Of a stretch of 64,000 nucleotides of DNA, positions 61,019-64,000 are shown one piece after another (position 1 is the stretch's first letter; each line of letters begins with the position of its first letter). Both the position numbers and the translations under genes were made by a program. Below the pieces are notes generated by a model. The model was not told the origin of the DNA. It made no database searches and saw nothing but the letters and a program-made list of their open reading frames with translations. Source of the stretch: Flectobacillus major DSM 103 (lineage in GTDB: Bacteria; Bacteroidota; Bacteroidia; Cytophagales; Spirosomataceae); NCBI RefSeq assembly GCF_000427405.1, contig NZ_KE386491.1, forward strand, positions 4,877,303 to 4,941,302, written 5' to 3'.

Positions 61019-64000
61019 CTATTGTCTTTTTAGGTAATCATCTGCGGCTTGTATGTATTTTGCTTTATTTGGGTTTTTATCGCCAATAGCATTTATTTTG
61101 TTATGACCTCCATTTGCTTTTGATGCCGTTGATTCGTATTGTTTTGAAACTTTATGTTCTAACCCTCTTTGCTCTGCATAACTATCTGTTTTATATTTCG
61201 TTTCAAATTCATACTTCCCAAGAGTAGGGTCATTTTTATGTTGAGCCTCACGAGTCGCTAAATCTTTTGTTCTTCCCGTCCTTACTACCGTATCACCATC
61301 TTTTAAAACATAAACGCCTCCTTTTGCATTATCTGCACCTTTTACTGCATCAATAGCATCAGAAATTTTATCAATACCTTTGGTAACTTTACTAGTTTTG
61401 GCTAAATCACCTGCGAAAGGAATAGCAGCACCTAATATACTCGCACCTGCACCCCAATAGTCGCCACTTTTGGCAGAAAGTGAAGCTCCTAAAACATCTA
61501 AAGTTGGTGTTGGGTCAAAAACACCCCCTATATCTACAGCAACTTGTAAAATATCATTTCCAGAAAGTGTATGATTTCCACCAAAATCAATACCTAAACC
61601 ACTGGCATTGATTTTTAAATCTACCAAATCAGTTTTTACGGTAACACTTGAATTATTCGCACCTAGTAGTGTTATGTCAGTAGCTGCTTTACCATCGGGG
61701 GCGGTGTACCTTAATGGATTATTCCAACTATATTGATATAAAGATAAGTGTTCTTGTCCTTCTATTACGGGGTCTTGACTAGTGAATCTTGCAATAGAAG
61801 GGTCAAATTGCCTGTGAATCAAGTCTATATAACCTGTTTCAAATTGCGTTTCCCTATTTAGAAATTGAAATTTATTGAAGTTAGCAGGATTTCGTGTAAT
61901 TGCCATCCCTTTCATCGACAAACCCCAAGGGTCGTAGAATAGGCTTTGAACAGGCACGGCTATACCTGCGGAGTCTTTGAGTGATACTCTTAGATTGCCT
62001 AAATGGTCTATGATATTGTATTCATACACACCATTGACAATTCGTCCTTCATCGTGGGAGGTTTGGTATAAAACGTTGTTTACATAAATCTCATCTTCTT
62101 CATAATCGGTTGTTTCGCCATTAGAATCTATTTTTTTGAGTTTTGAGCCTTGTGCATCATACTGGGTTGTAATAGTTCTTCCGTTGTCGAATGTTATTGT
62201 TTTGGGGAGTTTGAGGTAATTGTAAGTGATAGAGGCTATCTTTTTGTTCTTATCCTTTTTCAAACTACCATCTTCCCAGTATTCATAATCATTATTGGTA
62301 TTAGTACCATCTCTAAAATCGCCTAAGTCTGGATTGCCAATGGTGGCATCTTGAATTTTTAGGAGCTTATTAGAATTGGTTTGATAGGTGTAACTTAGGT
62401 TATCGACATTGCCAAAACTGGTATAATTGGTATTCGTTGCTCCATTTCTTGAAAGAGTTTTGATATTCCCATTAGCATCATAAGTTACGTTATTTAGGGC
62501 ATAGTTTTCACCAGCTTTGGTACTTCCATAAGTGGCAGCGGTGATACGCGAAGCTCCGTCGTAGTTGTATTGGTAGGCTCTTTGGATACCGTCGATATTA
62601 CTTTTCCAATATTGGTTTCTGATATTTCCGTCGTAGTATGTACCGTCTTCCTCGTAGTCTAGTTTATAGCTAAATAGGCTATTGGTTAGGTTGTTATTGG
62701 CATCGAGATTGATTCCTTTTACCCCACCTCTGATATGGTATTTGTAATCAAGGCTATATAGAGTAGTAGTGCTAGCATTAAGACTGAGAGTTCCTAATTG
62801 TAGCGTTCCGTTATTATATAGTGTACCAGCATTGTATAAACTTCCTGCTGTGGCGATTTTTCCTGTAGGAATGGTGATGTTATGCCCTGTATTGATACGA
62901 ACATTGTCAGAGATACTTGGAATACTGCCTCCTTGCCATGTAGTGGAGTTTGTCCAATCGCCTGTTTGAGAACTCCCAATAGCCGATGTAGGACTAAATT
63001 GTTTGCTTTTTAACCGTCCTATTTCATCGTAGATATATTTGGCAATGGTTTTTTCATTACCGTTTAAAGAATGTCTAAATGTAGTTTTTCTGCCTAAATG
63101 GTCATATTCATAGCTGAGTATTTTAATGTTTGAGCCTTTGGTGATTCTCGTTGTTAGAAGTTCGCCATTAAAACGATATTGATAATCTTTTCTAATGATG
63201 TTCCCCCGAATGGTTTGTTGAAAATCTTGAATAACTCGCCCTTTATAATCGTAATAGTTGACAGATTTGTACCAGTCGTTGCTTTCAAGGTTTCGTACCA
63301 ATGCTCCTGTTTGGAGGCCTTTGGTATTGGCTTGTGTATGGAAGGCATTGGCCGCCTGGAAGTTGTAGGCTGTTTCTGTTTGCCATGTGTAATCGTCGTA
63401 GTAGTTGACGGTTTTTATGTTGGTCTCGGCAGGGGTATAACTGCTTGGAAACGAGCGATTGGTATAGCCCAAAAGGGTTGAGCCTCTTTCTTCGTAGGGA
63501 ACGCTTACGGCATCAAACTCGCTTTGTAATTGGCTACGGCTATAAGTACCAATGTTATTGATAAGTCCTGTTCGGATTACCCTTCCTAAGGCATCGTACT
63601 GGCTAAACTTCCAGTAGTTGGGACTGGTATTGGCATCTTTGTCATCGTTTTCAAGGACGATTCGGTCTTGTTTGTCATAAACGTAGCGTGTCCAGCCTGT
63701 TCCAGGGATATGTTTTTCGGTTAAACGCCCTTGGTTGTCGTAATGATAGCCGTAGATGCCTTCCAAAAATAAGTTATCGTTTTCTGTAAAGCTAGTAAAA
63801 GTACCATTTTCAAAGCCTTTGTAGGCATTTGGGGTAACAACGTAACTTAATTGACCTAAATTGTTATAAACATAAGCAGTGGTGGCAAAGTTGAAGGTAT
63901 TAGCTTCCAATTGTTGTAACTTACCTATTATTCTACCTTGTTTATCTTTTACCTCCATAGTCCAAATACCCCGTTCGCTGGTGATAAGATTGTTGTAAAG
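61019..64000 (-). CDS. Full-length RHS protein with GIY-YIG-like nuclease tip (N-terminus outside window)
   Basis: At least 993 residues; the frame is still open at the window end (codons before the ATG at 63958 read LYNNLITSERGIWT). YD repeats fill about residues 1-310, then an insert GDWTNSTTWQGGSIPSISDNVR-type segment (split here for length) of the kind common in Bacteroidota surface proteins, and the RHS core (about 405-745) ending SLYQYSWNNPLRYTAPDG. The tip (about 760-979) has a small hydrophobic region and GGVYVLKDGDTVVRTGRTKD followed by TREAQHKNDP and RGLEHKVSKQYES, a GIY-YIG-like nuclease fold. The usual DPDG Asp is Ala here. A delivery system was not seen in the window. Confidence 0.85.
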   Translation of the reverse strand, partial: LYNNLITSERGIWTMEVKDKQGRIIGKLQQLEANTFNFATTAYVYNNLGQLSYVVTPNAYKGFENGTFTSFTENDNLFLEGIYGYHYDNQGRLTEKHIPGTGWTRYVYDKQDRIVLENDDKDANTSPNYWKFSQYDALGRVIRTGLINNIGTYSRSQLQSEFDAVSVPYEERGSTLLGYTNRSFPSSYTPAETNIKTVNYYDDYTWQTETAYNFQAANAFHTQANTKGLQTGALVRNLESNDWYKSVNYYDYKGRVIQDFQQTIRGNIIRKDYQYRFNGELLTTRITKGSNIKILSYEYDHLGRKTTFRHSLNGNEKTIAKYIYDEIGRLKSKQFSPTSAIGSSQTGDWTNSTTWQGGSIPSISDNVRINTGHNITIPTGKIATAGSLYNAGTLYNNGTLQLGTLSLNASTTTLYSLDYKYHIRGGVKGINLDANNNLTNSLFSYKLDYEEDGTYYDGNIRNQYWKSNIDGIQRAYQYNYDGASRITAATYGSTKAGENYALNNVTYDANGNIKTLSRNGATNTNYTSFGNVDNLSYTYQTNSNKLLKIQDATIGNPDLGDFRDGTNTNNDYEYWEDGSLKKDKNKKIASITYNYLKLPKTITFDNGRTITTQYDAQGSKLKKIDSNGETTDYEEDEIYVNNVLYQTSHDEGRIVNGVYEYNIIDHLGNLRVSLKDSAGIAVPVQSLFYDPWGLSMKGMAITRNPANFNKFQFLNRETQFETGYIDLIHRQFDPSIARFTSQDPVIEGQEHLSLYQYSWNNPLRYTAPDGKAATDITLLGANNSSVTVKTDLVDLKINASGLGIDFGGNHTLSGNDILQVAVDIGGVFDPTPTLDVLGASLSAKSGDYWGAGASILGAAIPFAGDLAKTSKVTKGIDKISDAIDAVKGADNAKGGVYVLKDGDTVVRTGRTKDLATREAQHKNDPTLGKYEFETKYKTDSYAEQRGLEHKVSKQYESTASKANGGHNKINAIGDKNPNKAKYIQAADDYLKRQ
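61929..62703 (-). repeat. RHS core repeat, copy 3 (in the full-length gene)
   Basis: About 775 bp nearly identical to copies 1 and 2. Long homology of this quality allows recombination that would swap the tip and immunity gene. Confidence 0.85.

Noticed and set aside
55000-64000. CRISPR-like repeat array
   Set aside because: Repeats here are few, about 775 bp long and coding; no short regularly spaced repeats were found anywhere in the window.
1-64000. tRNA, rRNA or complete insertion sequence
   Set aside because: No tRNA-like cloverleaf, rRNA stretch or intact transposase gene with terminal repeats was recognised on reading both strands; a dedicated search program could still find a divergent one.

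Overview
The window is a chromosomal segment of a Bacteroidota bacterium, most likely an aerobic environmental member of the Cytophagales (Flectobacillus/Emticicia/Runella type). This is inferred from a SusC/SusD pair, a TlpA-DUF3738 protein, a long-form GAPDH, very large RHS proteins, AT-rich spacers, weak Shine-Dalgarno sequences, and promoter elements fitting the Bacteroidota pattern (TTG/TTTG about 19-20 nt ahead of TAnnTTTG). Genus is not provable from the sequence alone.

Layout. 1-9.1 kb: housekeeping and mixed genes (DUF2911 protein, TlpA-DUF3738 protein, single-domain response regulator, MBL hydrolase, a NatAB-like ABC exporter, Lys/Ala/Glu-rich protein, TrmH-type methyltransferase, HemN). 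9.1-14.8 kb: tryptophanase with a long leader, then a secreted catalase, glutamyl-tRNA reductase and a secreted ankyrin protein that look like a catalase/heme module. 14.9-28 kb: MATE exporter with a candidate attenuator leader, GAPDH, membrane protein, FdhD plus a YdeP-type molybdoenzyme, a heme-binding protein, YebC, and secreted or lipoprotein hydrolases. 28.3-30.8 kb: GMC oxidoreductase with its subunit-3 partner.

31.2-46.9 kb: a ten-gene minus-strand catabolic cluster (SusC, SusD, GntP permease, GH29 fucosidase, RidA, KDG kinase, KDPG aldolase, D-threonine-aldolase-like PLP enzyme, M19 dipeptidase, GH20 hexosaminidase) with a divergent DeoR regulator. The enzyme set suggests glycan uptake and conversion of an amino-sugar acid, for example D-glucosaminate, to 2-keto-3-deoxygluconate, KDPG, pyruvate and glyceraldehyde-3-phosphate. 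This is a hypothesis.

48.1-54.5 kb: a CzcCBA-like heavy-metal RND efflux operon preceded by a small secreted Cys protein. 55-64 kb: a polymorphic-toxin locus on the minus strand. A full-length RHS protein (cut by the window end) carries a GIY-YIG-like nuclease tip and an Imm26-like immunity gene. Two displaced, N-terminally truncated RHS cassettes follow, one with a class 3 lipase tip plus ankyrin lipoprotein and one with a DUF6973-like tip plus an unknown lipoprotein, and then a 45-bp relic of a fourth copy. The shared RHS core of about 775 bp is nearly identical in all three copies, so tips can probably be exchanged by recombination. No tRNA, rRNA, CRISPR array or intact insertion sequence was recognised.
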